Shown in pieces: positions 44,324 to 53,719 of a stretch of DNA of 64,000 bases. The position numbers and the translations under genes are program-made. Source of the stretch: Pseudoalteromonas holothuriae (GTDB lineage Bacteria > Pseudomonadota > Gammaproteobacteria > Enterobacterales > Alteromonadaceae). The first letter of the stretch is position 1; each line of letters opens with the position of its first letter. The DNA lies in contig NZ_CAMAPC010000001.1 of NCBI RefSeq assembly GCF_945859825.1, positions 62,001 through 126,000 of the forward strand, read 5' to 3'. Below the pieces are notes generated by a model. That model searched no databases and had not been told where the DNA came from. It saw only the letters and a program-made list of their open reading frames with translations.

Positions 44324-45271
44324 TTACACCACTTTGTTTGTTGTGCTACTTTTAATAAATTTTTGAATGTTGTCAGCGATTTGCTGCACCAAACGAGTGA
44401 TTGATTCTTTGCTCGCCCAGGCAATATGTGGTGTTACTAATAGATTTTCACCACAATAATGAAGTAGTGGATTGTTTGCATCGGCTGGCTCTTGCGATAG
44501 AACATCAATGCCTGCACCTGCTAATTGCTTGTTATTAAGCGCATCTACTAAAGCTTGCTCATTTACGATGCCACCTCTTGCCGTATTGATCAGCACCGCA
44601 GATGGTTTGAGTAATGACAGTACTGATTCATCAAATAGGTTTTTTGTGTGCTCTGTCAGTGGACAGTGGACTGATATGATGTCAGCTTGTCTTAAAGCTT
44701 GATCAAAATCTGTACGTCCAGCTCTTGTTTTTTTGCTATGTCGACGCTCTGCAATAACAACATGCGCGCCAAAAGCATGGGCTACATTAGCAACTGCTTT
44801 TCCTAGTGCACCGTAACCGACGATGACAAACTGTTTCGCATTTATTTCTGTGATTGGGTGATCTAAACGACAAAACATATCACTTTTTTGCCATAAGCCT
44901 TGCTTGCAGTCGTTGTTATAGCGATGCACATTGCCCATTAAATTACCTAGTAATGTAAACGTGAGCTGTACGACGGATGGCGTTGAGTAGCCAGCAACAT
45001 TTTGGACCGAGATATTATTCGCTTTAGCAGCATTTAAATCGATATTGTTGGTCCCAGTAGCTGCAACGCAGATAAGTTTTAAATTGGGTAGGCATGCGAT
45101 GGTGCTGGCATTTAAAATAACTTTATTGGTGATAATAATATCAGCGTGTTGGCAACGTGATATAACTTGTGTTGGTGGTGTGTTGCTATACACAGTAACT
45201 TGACCAAGCTTTTGTAATGGTGATAAAGAGGTATTTGCAAGGGTTTTAGCATCAAGTATTACGATATTCAT
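44324..45271 (-). CDS. D-isomer 2-hydroxyacid dehydrogenase (NAD-dependent)
   Basis: About 315 residues from ATG 45271, with GAGA six bases upstream. NAD-binding GYGALGKAVA, catalytic Arg in NTARGGIVNE, Glu in SQEPAD and His in TPHIAWAS are all present. It resembles hydroxypyruvate/glycerate and lactate dehydrogenases of the D-isomer family; the substrate is not fixed. Its start lies 18 bp from the -35 of the divergent zntR-like promoter. Confidence 0.88.
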   Translation of the reverse strand: MNIVILDAKTLANTSLSPLQKLGQVTVYSNTPPTQVISRCQHADIIITNKVILNASTIACLPNLKLICVAATGTNNIDLNAAKANNISVQNVAGYSTPSVVQLTFTLLGNLMGNVHRYNNDCKQGLWQKSDMFCRLDHPITEINAKQFVIVGYGALGKAVANVAHAFGAHVVIAERRHSKKTRAGRTDFDQALRQADIISVHCPLTEHTKNLFDESVLSLLKPSAVLINTARGGIVNEQALVDALNNKQLAGAGIDVLSQEPADANNPLLHYCGENLLVTPHIAWASKESITRLVQQIADNIQKFIKSSTTNKVV

Positions 45272-45288
45272 ATTTTTCTCAAAAGTTA

Positions 45289-45320
45289 TTGACCTTAGTG
45301 TTAACTCCAAGGTTTATACT
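45289..45320 (+). promoter_or_regulatory. MerR-type metal-responsive promoter with long spacer
   Basis: TTGACC (45289-45294) and TATACT (45315-45320) are 20 bp apart, the over-long spacing that MerR activators correct by twisting DNA. The spacer holds a dyad with half-sites ACCTTAGTGT and ACTCCAAGGT (a two-base TA centre), like ZntR/CueR operators. The start of the regulator gene is 25 bp beyond. Confidence 0.8.
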
Positions 45321-45345
45321 TTATCACGAAATAAAGGAGACAAAG

Positions 45346-45759
45346 ATGAAAATCGGAGAGTTAGCAAAGTCGTTAGGGGTATCAACAGATACGCTACGGT
45401 ACTATGAGCAGCATAACTTATTAACCCCAAGTTCAAGAAGTGAATCAGGGTATCGAATGTACAACCAAGTGCAGCAAAAGCAAGTGCAGTTTATTCTTCG
45501 TGCTAAAGATGTGGGCTTTAGTTTAAAAGAAATCTATGAATTATTACAAATTAGTATTGATAAGCATCAACATAGTTGTGAGGAAGTTAAAGGTATTACG
45601 TTACAAAAGCTGGCATTAGTTCGTGCACGTATCACTGAATTACAACGTTTTGAGCAATCTTTATCTAAACTGGCTCTGCGCTGCTGTGGTGGAACAGAAA
45701 GCGCTGATTTTTGCTCTATCTTAACTGTGTTGGAGGATGTAGATGGAACTGATAACTAA
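45346..45759 (+). CDS. MerR-family metal-responsive regulator, ZntR-like
   Basis: 137 residues from ATG 45346 (AAGGAG upstream). Winged-HTH IGELAKSLGVSTDTLRYYEQHNLL and a dimer helix follow MerR. Metal ligands match ZntR: Cys78 in HSCEEVK, Cys113-Cys114 and Cys123 in the C-terminal loop (CCGGTESADFC). The ZntR loop His is replaced by Glu118, so metal preference may differ. Overlaps the permease gene by 17 bp; its own promoter is likely auto-controlled. Confidence 0.85.
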   Translation: MKIGELAKSLGVSTDTLRYYEQHNLLTPSSRSESGYRMYNQVQQKQVQFILRAKDVGFSLKEIYELLQISIDKHQHSCEEVKGITLQKLALVRARITELQRFEQSLSKLALRCCGGTESADFCSILTVLEDVDGTDN

Positions 45760-46912
45760 TTTTTGGCAGCTATTTTTATTATCAGCGCCTTGGCTAATGC
45801 TTGGTTTATTCCTTGCGGGTTTGCTCAATGTGTTTATTGCAAAAGACTTTTTGCAACGTCACTTAGGTCAAGAAGGTTTTTGGACCACAGTTAAAGCTGC
45901 GCTAATTGGTGCTCCTATGCCATTATGTTCATGTGGTGTCATCCCCGCAGCAATCGGTTTAAGAAGGGCGGGAGGGTCAAAAAGTGCGACCACTGCATTT
46001 TTAGTTTCAACGCCAGAAACGGGGGTTGACTCTATTTCTGTTTCTTATGTTTTGCTTGGTCCATTTATGGCTGTGATCAGACCAATTGCAGCCATTTGTA
46101 GTGCGATTGCAGCAGGCGTATTGGTTGGAAGAGAAGATAAATCTATTCAAGCTAGCACTACTAAAAGTATAACTAATAATGATAGCTGCGGCACGGCAAA
46201 GTCCGCATCGCAAGTTCAGGAAAGTCATTGTTGTAGTGATAAAACGCTTAAAGCAACAGGAGAGTTAAGTCCGAGTTGCGATGATACAACTGAACAAGCG
46301 CAGCCGGTAGGTGTGAGCTGTTGTGACAATCAATCTACACCGCAACAAGCAACATTTATCAATAAACTTTATCAGGCACTGAGTTTTAGCAGCAATAAAT
46401 TACTCTCAGATACCATGGTATGGTTAATGGTTGGTTTGTTTTTTGCCGCGCTTGTGCAAACTTATGTCCCTGAATCTTTTTTAAGTCAGTGGGGGAGCGG
46501 GGTACTGGCAATGCTGGTCGTTATTTTGATTAGCATTCCAATGTACATTTGTGCTACTGCATCAACACCGATTGCAGCAGGTTTACTTATGGCTGGCGTG
46601 TCTCCAGGCGCGGTATTAGTATTTATGTTAGCAGGACCTGCAACCAATATTGCTACATTGGGTGTTGTAGGCAAAGAACTTGGCCGGCGCGCTGTTTTTG
46701 CCTATTTAGGTGGCGTTGTTGGTGTTGCAATTATATTTGGCTTGTTAACTGATTTTTTAGTGTCAGCCTATGGATTTACTGTTCAGCCAATGCATCAAAT
46801 GCAGCACGAAGTGCTGCCTCAGTGGTTAACACTGTTGAGTGGGGCTGTGTTACTCGCTTTGATGCTTCGTTTAGCGTTACTAGCTGGCTGGGAAAAAATG
46901 GTAATAAAATAG
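45743..46912 (+). CDS. SO_0444-type Cu/Zn efflux permease
   Basis: 389 residues. Permease family (ArsP/UPF0718-like) with two sets of helices. PLCSCGVIPAAIGLRRAGGS and MYICATASTPIAAGLLMAG are conserved Cys/Thr-rich motifs in the transport path. A central linker (about 135-210) is rich in Cys (SCGTAKS; HCCSDK; SCDD; SCCDNQ), expected to bind metal. With the MerR regulator it forms the classic pair of Shewanella SO_0443/SO_0444, so copper/zinc export is the likely role. Its GGAGG ribosome site lies within the upstream gene. Confidence 0.85.
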   Translation: MELITNFWQLFLLSAPWLMLGLFLAGLLNVFIAKDFLQRHLGQEGFWTTVKAALIGAPMPLCSCGVIPAAIGLRRAGGSKSATTAFLVSTPETGVDSISVSYVLLGPFMAVIRPIAAICSAIAAGVLVGREDKSIQASTTKSITNNDSCGTAKSASQVQESHCCSDKTLKATGELSPSCDDTTEQAQPVGVSCCDNQSTPQQATFINKLYQALSFSSNKLLSDTMVWLMVGLFFAALVQTYVPESFLSQWGSGVLAMLVVILISIPMYICATASTPIAAGLLMAGVSPGAVLVFMLAGPATNIATLGVVGKELGRRAVFAYLGGVVGVAIIFGLLTDFLVSAYGFTVQPMHQMQHEVLPQWLTLLSGAVLLALMLRLALLAGWEKMVIK

Positions 46913-47011
46913 CCTATTAAGCACTTGCAAAGGTGGTCAGACTTGATAATCTTGGCTTCCCACAGATAAGCGCGATAAAATACGACGTTTTGAAGTTCAA
47001 TCCTTAGATAA

Positions 47012-48121
47012 ATGAGTAGTTTAGTGGATAAGTACGCACAGATAAGACCTTATAACGATGATGAAGTACCCGCGGCTCTGGGGCGTTTATTAGCTGATAA
47101 TGACTTTATCGATGTCATCGCGAAGTACAACTTGCCAGCTTGGTTAAGTCATTGGTCTGCGCTTTCACGACCTCTGGTACGCGTAAGATTACGTATTAAA
47201 TGGGGTGGATTCAGAACAGTTGAACAGGTTCAGCAAGAAGTGGCTTATTACTTAGAGATGCTTATCAATAATACAACCTCTAAAGTCACTTATTCTGGCC
47301 TAGATAAACTTGAAAAAGACGGTGCATATGTGTTTATTTCCAATCACAGAGATATTGTCTTGGATCCGGCGTTAATGAACTGGGGATTGCATCAACACAA
47401 CATGCATACAGTACGTATAGCCATTGGTGATAATTTGTTGCAAGTGCCCTATATCACAGAGCTGATGCGTTTAAATAAAAGTTTTATCGTTAAGCGCTCA
47501 GCGAAAGCACCAAAAGAAATGCTGAAAGCACTTACGCAATTATCAGGTTACATTTTTGACTCATTACAATCAGGGCATTCAATTTGGATTGCACAAAAAG
47601 AAGGGCGAGCAAAAGATGGTGTTGATCAAACCGATCCAGCTTTACTTAAGATGCTTCAATTGCATGGACGTAAGTTAAAGTTACCCTTTGACGAGTATGT
47701 GCGAACTTTAAAGATTGTTCCAGTATCAATATCCTACCAATATGAGCCGTGTGCTATCGCCAAAGCCAAAGAGTTAGTTCATAAGCGAGAGTTTGGGGCT
47801 TACGTAAAAGCTCAGGGGGAGGATATCGAGAGTATCTTAGAGGGAATACGCTCTGATAAAGGTCATGTACATGTTGCATTTGGTGAACCGATTGCTGATC
47901 ACTGTGATACGCCTGAACAGTTAGCGGATAGTATTGATCGACAAATATTGAGTCATTATTATCTGCACCCAAGTAATTATATTGCAGCTGGAGAAGACAG
48001 TGAAGCGAGTCCTCAAGAGTTACAAGACTTTTTGAAACGATTAGAAAAGGTGCCTGAGGAGTTAAAAGCGCAAGTTCTTGCGATGTATGCCGAGCCACTG
48101 AAAAGAAAATTAGTACCATAA
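47012..48121 (+). CDS. 1-acylglycerol-3-phosphate acyltransferase-like protein
   Basis: 369 residues. The acyltransferase block reads FISNHRDIVLDPALMNW, where the His-to-Asp spacing is five residues rather than the classical four (HX4D); the second block is SIWIAQKEGRAKDG and further PVSISYQYEPC. This long PlsC-like branch occurs in Vibrio, Shewanella and Pseudoalteromonas. It likely acylates a glycerol- or ether-lipid precursor at the membrane; the substrate is uncertain. Confidence 0.75.
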   Translation: MSSLVDKYAQIRPYNDDEVPAALGRLLADNDFIDVIAKYNLPAWLSHWSALSRPLVRVRLRIKWGGFRTVEQVQQEVAYYLEMLINNTTSKVTYSGLDKLEKDGAYVFISNHRDIVLDPALMNWGLHQHNMHTVRIAIGDNLLQVPYITELMRLNKSFIVKRSAKAPKEMLKALTQLSGYIFDSLQSGHSIWIAQKEGRAKDGVDQTDPALLKMLQLHGRKLKLPFDEYVRTLKIVPVSISYQYEPCAIAKAKELVHKREFGAYVKAQGEDIESILEGIRSDKGHVHVAFGEPIADHCDTPEQLADSIDRQILSHYYLHPSNYIAAGEDSEASPQELQDFLKRLEKVPEELKAQVLAMYAEPLKRKLVP

Positions 48122-48146
48122 ACAAAAAGTACTTTATGATGTAGAA

Positions 48147-48175
48147 AAACCACTCTTAATTAGAGTGGTTTTTTG
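48147..48175 (+). terminator. Terminator after the PlsC-like gene
   Basis: AAACCACTCT (48147-48156), loop TAATT, AGAGTGGTTT (48162-48171), then a T-run. Confidence 0.85.
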
Positions 48176-48224
48176 TTTGCTATTTGCCCATAAAATCAAG
48201 TTATACTGATAATAAGAAACTGGT

Positions 48225-48482
48225 ATGGGTATTATGGAACAAATAGAAATTTTTGAGATCCCCAGTCCATGTAAGGGGATTTGCCAAGTCAATAACCGAG
48301 GCTATTGTAAAGGCTGTTATCGCAGTCGTGAAGAGCGTTTTGCCTGGAATGACTTAACCAGTGCCCAAAAGCGTAAGGTCACCGTGTTGTGCCAGCAACG
48401 CTACAAACGTTATTTGGCAACTAAGAAAAAGCAAAATGCACAAAATGATAAGCCAAATGAGCAGCAATCTTTAGACTTTTAA
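48225..48482 (+). CDS. DUF1289 small cysteine protein
   Basis: 85 residues. Motif SPCKGICQVNNRGYCKGCYRS has the four Cys typical of DUF1289 (possible iron-sulfur or zinc site), then REERFAWNDLTSAQKRKV. ATG 48225 is used; ATG 48234 is an alternative. Role unknown. Confidence 0.85.
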   Translation: MGIMEQIEIFEIPSPCKGICQVNNRGYCKGCYRSREERFAWNDLTSAQKRKVTVLCQQRYKRYLATKKKQNAQNDKPNEQQSLDF

Positions 48483-48570
48483 GGGTCGGTAGCCATCAGC
48501 TTAAAGGTCATATATAAAGATATGATATAATAGTGGGTATCTCTAAATTTGAATTAATGATGTGATAACG

Positions 48571-48777
48571 ATGAGTTTTAATTTATGTAACTTACCTAGG
48601 CAAGAGAAGTATCAAATTCAGCTAGATTATGAAGCATCTTTTTGGGCTTACCAAATTAAACGCTCAAAAAGTACGCGCGAATCTGTTTATCAAGCAATCA
48701 ATAGCCGACCGCAATCAGAGCAAGAGATATTGAAACAACGCTTTGAGTATTACCTTAGCATTATGCTTGCGGGGTAA
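48571..48777 (+). CDS. DUF3283-family protein
   Basis: 68 residues: MSFNLCNLPRQEKYQIQLDY, EASFWAYQIK and YYLSIMLAG match DUF3283, a small conserved family of Vibrio and Pseudoalteromonas with no known role. Overlapped by the GNAT gene at its stop. Confidence 0.75.
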   Translation: MSFNLCNLPRQEKYQIQLDYEASFWAYQIKRSKSTRESVYQAINSRPQSEQEILKQRFEYYLSIMLAG

Positions 48778-48778
48778 T

Positions 48779-49180
48779 GTGCGAGTTATTCAATTGAATG
48801 CAGTCGCTACTCCATTGATAAATAAGTTTTATCAACAGCATCGAGGCAGAGGTAGAGCAACCAAACAAGATCAAAATTGGGTCGCTAAAGATTTGTATAT
48901 AATCGCAGCCTGTCGGGTGCAAAACAAAGAAGGCTTGTTACTTTTATCTAGCGTTTTAGTCGCGCCTGAATTCCGTAATAAAGGAGTTGCAAGAGCACTG
49001 CTAACTCAGGCTCTTTGCCATCAAACCGGTGACGTTTATACCTTTGCATATCGGCATTTGTATAGTTTTTATCAACGGTTGAATTTTGTTGAATGTCTAC
49101 TGCCACCTGCACTACAGCCATATTTCAACAGTTATATTGCGCAAAAGCGTGATATTGTGGCAATGTGTTTATCTAAGTAA
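48779..49180 (+). CDS. GNAT-family N-acetyltransferase
   Basis: About 133 residues from GTG 48779, one base after the preceding stop, with CGGGG upstream. The acetyl-CoA site is VLVAPEFRNKGVARALLTQAL (V...R-N-K-G-V-A) and the C-terminal YSFYQRLNFVEC is typical. An upstream TTG in frame (48743) is less likely. It overlaps or abuts DUF3283 and is 17 bp before the propeller sensor gene, so the three may be one operon. Confidence 0.8.
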   Translation: MRVIQLNAVATPLINKFYQQHRGRGRATKQDQNWVAKDLYIIAACRVQNKEGLLLLSSVLVAPEFRNKGVARALLTQALCHQTGDVYTFAYRHLYSFYQRLNFVECLLPPALQPYFNSYIAQKRDIVAMCLSK

Positions 49181-49196
49181 TGTAATCTGTAGACGT

Positions 49197-52100
49197 ATGC
49201 CAAACATCTTTTCAAAGCTCGTAGTATTACTGTTTTCTATCATTTTATGCAGTGTAGCAATGCACGCGCATGCGTCTCAAGAAGTGACTCGTTTATCTCC
49301 CTCAGAAGGGTTGTCGCAAAGCTATGTAAACACTTTAATGATTGATAATAAAGGCTTCTTGTGGCTGTCAACGGAAGGGGGTCTAAATCGCTATGATGGT
49401 TATCAAGTACTCACAGTTAAGGGGCCACAAGGTGTCTTAGATGAAGCGATAATTGATAGTATTTATCAAGATCCTCAAGGCAGGGTATGGATAGCATCGC
49501 GCGCAGCTGGTTTATACGGCTATGACCCTAAAAAGGATAACTTTCGCAAATATATGAATTCACCTCGTAATGAGCTGGAATTTTTGCAATATGGCGTGAA
49601 TGATATGTTATCAAAAAACGAGCGGCAATTATGGTTAGCTCGCGGCGATAACGTGTCTGTACTTGATATAGAATCAGGCAAAATTAATGTTGAAATTCAG
49701 TTACCTATTGATAAAGAGGTTGGGTTTTCACGTGATTTACTCAGTGTGGGTGATTATTTATTTATAGCCAGCTCAGAAGGCGTGTTTGTCTATCACCAAA
49801 AGCTAAAGAAATTATTACTTATTAAGCATATCGATAAGGTCGTACACGAGTTTCAAAAATACACAAAATCATTGGCATTGTTAGACCCAGAAACATTGTT
49901 AATTGGTGCTGTGCAAGGTTTGTATAAGGTTGATATTAGTCAGCTTGAAAACCAGTTTGGATATGCTGATAACCGCTGGCAATATGAAACGCTTATTAGC
50001 GATTTAAATATTTGGAAAATAACGACCAAGCCAAATAAACTGGTATTGGGTACAGATAAAGGTTTAATTGATTTTGACGTAAATACACGAGCTTTAAGCC
50101 GAGATCACCGCATAGCACAAAGTGTGTATAGTTTGGCTGATACGAGTATTATTGATTTTGTTGAAGATCAGCAAGGTGCGTTATGGGTTGCAACAAAAAT
50201 GGACGGCGCATTCTATTTACCCAAAGAGCAGTCTAATTTTAATAATGTTAATGCACTTACTGTTAAAGGTGCGGGTTTTTCTCATAGTAATGTATGGGAT
50301 TTGCAGGCGTATGATGGCAAAATTTGGGCTGCGACTAATGATGGTTTAACTTGTTATAACCCAGAAACGGGAAAAACAGCGAATTACCTCAAAGGTTACC
50401 TAGGTGAAGCGGTATTACCTGAGTTTTCAGTTTTACGGCTTTTTTTATACCAAGATGAATTTTGGTTAGTCACCAACCGTGGGTTGTTTATTTTTAATCC
50501 TAATACTAACAATATTAGGCGTCCGCCTGTTGAAGGTATCGAGAATCAAGAGATTATACGAGATATTGTATTTGGCATAACGTTGTTGCCAAGCGGTGAC
50601 CTTTATTTTGTAAACAATAATGAGGGGTTTTTTCATTATGATATTGCGCAACACACACTGTCACGGTTAAAGGGCGATTTACGAGATAAAGACCCATTTT
50701 TATCTCATGGCTTTAGGGCTCCCTTATGGGATAAACCAGATCAACCTTTGTTTTTTTCAGGAGGAATACTTTATCGCTTTATTCCTTCGACTCAAAGTTT
50801 AGAACAAATCTATGCTGGGCCAAATGCAAGTGAACAATCACCTGATATTCTTCTGACTTACACCATAGATAAGAACAATATATTGTGGTTAGCGATGTCA
50901 AATATGGGTCTTATTGGTCTTACGCTTGATAGCTACGAAGTGGCGCATCAGATTGATCTGCGACAGCTAAAGCTAGAGACGCCTATGTATGAAATGCGTC
51001 AAGATTCCGCCGGAATGATTTGGATGTCATCACATAAAGGGATCTGGCGTTTAGACCCTGATAATTTACATATGCAGCAATTTACTACCGAGGATGGGTT
51101 GTTCACCAATGAATTTAATTGGGGGGCATCAGAGCAGCTTGATGATGGCAGTATTGTATATGGTTCATTGAGAGGGTTTACGGTTTTTGACCCAGCAGTT
51201 AATCGACCTAAAAAACCTTTGTTATCAAGGGTGATTATTACCTCTGTAGAGCTAATGTCACGTAAGCTAGAGTTAAATGGGCTAAAAGCAATTGAGCATT
51301 TGGAACTGGATTATGACGATTTAGGTTTGGAGGTGGCATTTTCGGCAATGATCTTTAATTTTCAAGACCGAGTGGTGTACGAGTACCAAATTTCTGGTGG
51401 TCAAAAAACATTAACGCGCAGTAATAATCGTGTTGTATTTCCAAAGCTTAACCCGGGTAATTACCAACTTAAAGTATGGGCCAAAGACCCATTAACTGGC
51501 GAATATACACAGCCTGCTAAATTAAACATTAAAGTTAAATATCACTTTTTACGCTCACCAATGGCATTGGCTACATATATTTTGTTTGCGTTTCTTTGCT
51601 TTAGTTTATGGATGTATAGAAAAAACAAAGTTGAGCAAATGATAATTGCTGCCCATAAAGAAACTCAAAATAGTGAGGCGAGGCTTAAACTGGCATTGGA
51701 AAGTAGTGGTTCAGGGGTATGGGATTGGCAACTAGATAATCATTTTATTTTTCAACCAAGGCTGACAACAGAGCTTGAGTATCCAAATGATAACGTCACA
51801 TTTGATGAGTATTTAAAAATTATTCATCCCAGTGATAGAGCGCTGTTTAGAATTGAGTGGTTAGAGTTTGTCTCAACCGATAAAGGAACCTTTAATTGCA
51901 CTTATCGACTACAACATAAGCAAGGTTACTGGCGGTGGTATAAGGATTACGGCAAAGTGATGGCTTGGCGTGATACTATTCCTGAGCGAGTAACAGGTAC
52001 TTATACCAACTTAACAAGAGAGCGTATTTTTGAAGAGCGAGCGCGTTTATTTGGTGCTGCGTTTGAGCAAACACGCGATTGGGTTTTTATCTTAGATAGG

Positions 52101-53702
52101 AACTTACGTATACAAGCATGTAACACTGCATTGCAGCAAGCCTTTGAAATTGAAGCTGAACCAGATTCTAGTACCAAGCTTAATCTTGGCTTGAGCCGTC
52201 AAGTACGAATGCGTTACCTTCGAGCAATGACGCAACTTAAACCCGGTGAGCATTACAGTGTAGAAGAGCGCTTAACCCAGCCAAGTGGTGAAGTATGTTT
52301 TGTACTGATTAAGGTTAGTGCAGTGCCAGATTCAAGTGGTGAGTTAGAGAATTACGTAGTTGTGATGACAGATATAAGTTCACAAAAACGTACTGAGCAA
52401 GAGCTTTATCAATTAGCAAACTATGACGTCCATACGCAATTACCTAACAAGGTATTATTCATTGACCGGGTGCAGCATGCGCTGTCTCAGGCACAAAAGA
52501 ATGTGCCTGTTGTCGTTATAGCGCTGTGTTTTAAGCGATTAAAAAGATACCAAGAAGCACTCACAACAGAGCAATATGTCAATGTTGCTCGCCAACTTGT
52601 GAGTATTTTGCGGCAAAGCTTTCGCGAACAAAACAGCATTGGTGTTGAAGGAAGCCAAGAGTTTTACATATTAGTAGAGCAGGTCAAAGATGTATCTGAA
52701 ATCACGCGTTATATCAGTGAACTCATACAGCAATTTGAAAAGCCAAAGGTGATTTGTGCTCATGAGCTGTCTTTAGATGTGTGTATTGGGGTTGCCAGTG
52801 CGCCAGAGGATGGTACTGAAGCGTTTGCACTTTGCCAAAATGCCAAACTAGCGCTTAGTCACGCTATGCATCAACCAAATGCAGGTGTTCACTTTTTTAA
52901 ACAAGAGATGAATAAGCAAGTACAACGTACATTTTTACTTGAAAAGGACTTACGTCGTGCACTTGATAATGGCGAATTTTCTAATAATTACCAGCCGATC
53001 ATTAATGGTACCAGTAAAAAAATTGATGGTTTTGAGGTCTCTATTAATTGGTCTAGTATATTACAATATGATGCTAAGAGCACCGAAGCGAGCGTTGCTA
53101 AAACTGGCTTATGCTCTTTAATCAGGCTGCGAACATTAGAGCGAGCATTAATCGAATTAAAGCACTGGCACTGTCACGATGAACAATTATATATTGCGTT
53201 GAATTTATCTGCTGCCGATTTTAAAAATTCCAACTTACTGAATCAAATTAAAGATATTCTGTCACGCACTGGTGTAGCGGGACGATTTATTGCATTTGAA
53301 ATTACAGAGTCTGTAATGATGAGCGATATTTCTCATGTTCTAGAAATTATGTATCAGTTGAAGGTGTTGGGTTGTCGATTATTTATGGATGACTTTGGTA
53401 CAGGTTACGCTTCTTTGACATACTTAAAGCAGTTTCCAATTGATGTCTTGAAAATCGATCGCAGTTTTGTTGCTGAAATTGGCGTAGATAATGAACACGA
53501 AGTGATAGTGCATGCTAGCTTGTCTCTGGCTCATAGTTTAGGCATGCAGTGTATCGCAGAAGGCTTAACGACACCTGCTCAATTAAGATTTTTGCGTATG
53601 TTAGGGTGTGATTACTTTCAAGGAACACTTTTTTGTTCGCCTCAATCAGGTGAGCAAGTTGCAGCTTTGCTTGAAAAAAATTGGCAACCAAGCTTTTCTT
53701 AA
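49197..53702 (+). CDS. Two-component-propeller sensor with PAS, GGDEF and EAL domains
   Basis: 1501 residues from ATG 49197, which begins a signal peptide (KLVVLLFSIILCSVAMHAHAS). A 14-bladed Reg_prop propeller (about 30-720; VNTLMIDNKGFLWLSTEGGL type repeats) and a Y_Y_Y domain precede a transmembrane helix (SPMALATYILFAFLCFSLWMY), two PAS domains, a GGDEF-like and an EAL domain. The GGDEF signature is GSQEF (bases 52650-52664), so probably no synthase activity. In EAL, the motif is EVS rather than EAL (bases 53034-53042), but ALNLSAADF, FEITESVMM, DDFGTGYASL, LKIDRSFV, AEGL and YFQG are kept, so phosphodiesterase activity or c-di-GMP binding is possible. Confidence 0.9.
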   Translation: MPNIFSKLVVLLFSIILCSVAMHAHASQEVTRLSPSEGLSQSYVNTLMIDNKGFLWLSTEGGLNRYDGYQVLTVKGPQGVLDEAIIDSIYQDPQGRVWIASRAAGLYGYDPKKDNFRKYMNSPRNELEFLQYGVNDMLSKNERQLWLARGDNVSVLDIESGKINVEIQLPIDKEVGFSRDLLSVGDYLFIASSEGVFVYHQKLKKLLLIKHIDKVVHEFQKYTKSLALLDPETLLIGAVQGLYKVDISQLENQFGYADNRWQYETLISDLNIWKITTKPNKLVLGTDKGLIDFDVNTRALSRDHRIAQSVYSLADTSIIDFVEDQQGALWVATKMDGAFYLPKEQSNFNNVNALTVKGAGFSHSNVWDLQAYDGKIWAATNDGLTCYNPETGKTANYLKGYLGEAVLPEFSVLRLFLYQDEFWLVTNRGLFIFNPNTNNIRRPPVEGIENQEIIRDIVFGITLLPSGDLYFVNNNEGFFHYDIAQHTLSRLKGDLRDKDPFLSHGFRAPLWDKPDQPLFFSGGILYRFIPSTQSLEQIYAGPNASEQSPDILLTYTIDKNNILWLAMSNMGLIGLTLDSYEVAHQIDLRQLKLETPMYEMRQDSAGMIWMSSHKGIWRLDPDNLHMQQFTTEDGLFTNEFNWGASEQLDDGSIVYGSLRGFTVFDPAVNRPKKPLLSRVIITSVELMSRKLELNGLKAIEHLELDYDDLGLEVAFSAMIFNFQDRVVYEYQISGGQKTLTRSNNRVVFPKLNPGNYQLKVWAKDPLTGEYTQPAKLNIKVKYHFLRSPMALATYILFAFLCFSLWMYRKNKVEQMIIAAHKETQNSEARLKLALESSGSGVWDWQLDNHFIFQPRLTTELEYPNDNVTFDEYLKIIHPSDRALFRIEWLEFVSTDKGTFNCTYRLQHKQGYWRWYKDYGKVMAWRDTIPERVTGTYTNLTRERIFEERARLFGAAFEQTRDWVFILDRNLRIQACNTALQQAFEIEAEPDSSTKLNLGLSRQVRMRYLRAMTQLKPGEHYSVEERLTQPSGEVCFVLIKVSAVPDSSGELENYVVVMTDISSQKRTEQELYQLANYDVHTQLPNKVLFIDRVQHALSQAQKNVPVVVIALCFKRLKRYQEALTTEQYVNVARQLVSILRQSFREQNSIGVEGSQEFYILVEQVKDVSEITRYISELIQQFEKPKVICAHELSLDVCIGVASAPEDGTEAFALCQNAKLALSHAMHQPNAGVHFFKQEMNKQVQRTFLLEKDLRRALDNGEFSNNYQPIINGTSKKIDGFEVSINWSSILQYDAKSTEASVAKTGLCSLIRLRTLERALIELKHWHCHDEQLYIALNLSAADFKNSNLLNQIKDILSRTGVAGRFIAFEITESVMMSDISHVLEIMYQLKVLGCRLFMDDFGTGYASLTYLKQFPIDVLKIDRSFVAEIGVDNEHEVIVHASLSLAHSLGMQCIAEGLTTPAQLRFLRMLGCDYFQGTLFCSPQSGEQVAALLEKNWQPSFS

Positions 53703-53719
53703 CGGTTTTTATATTGTAA

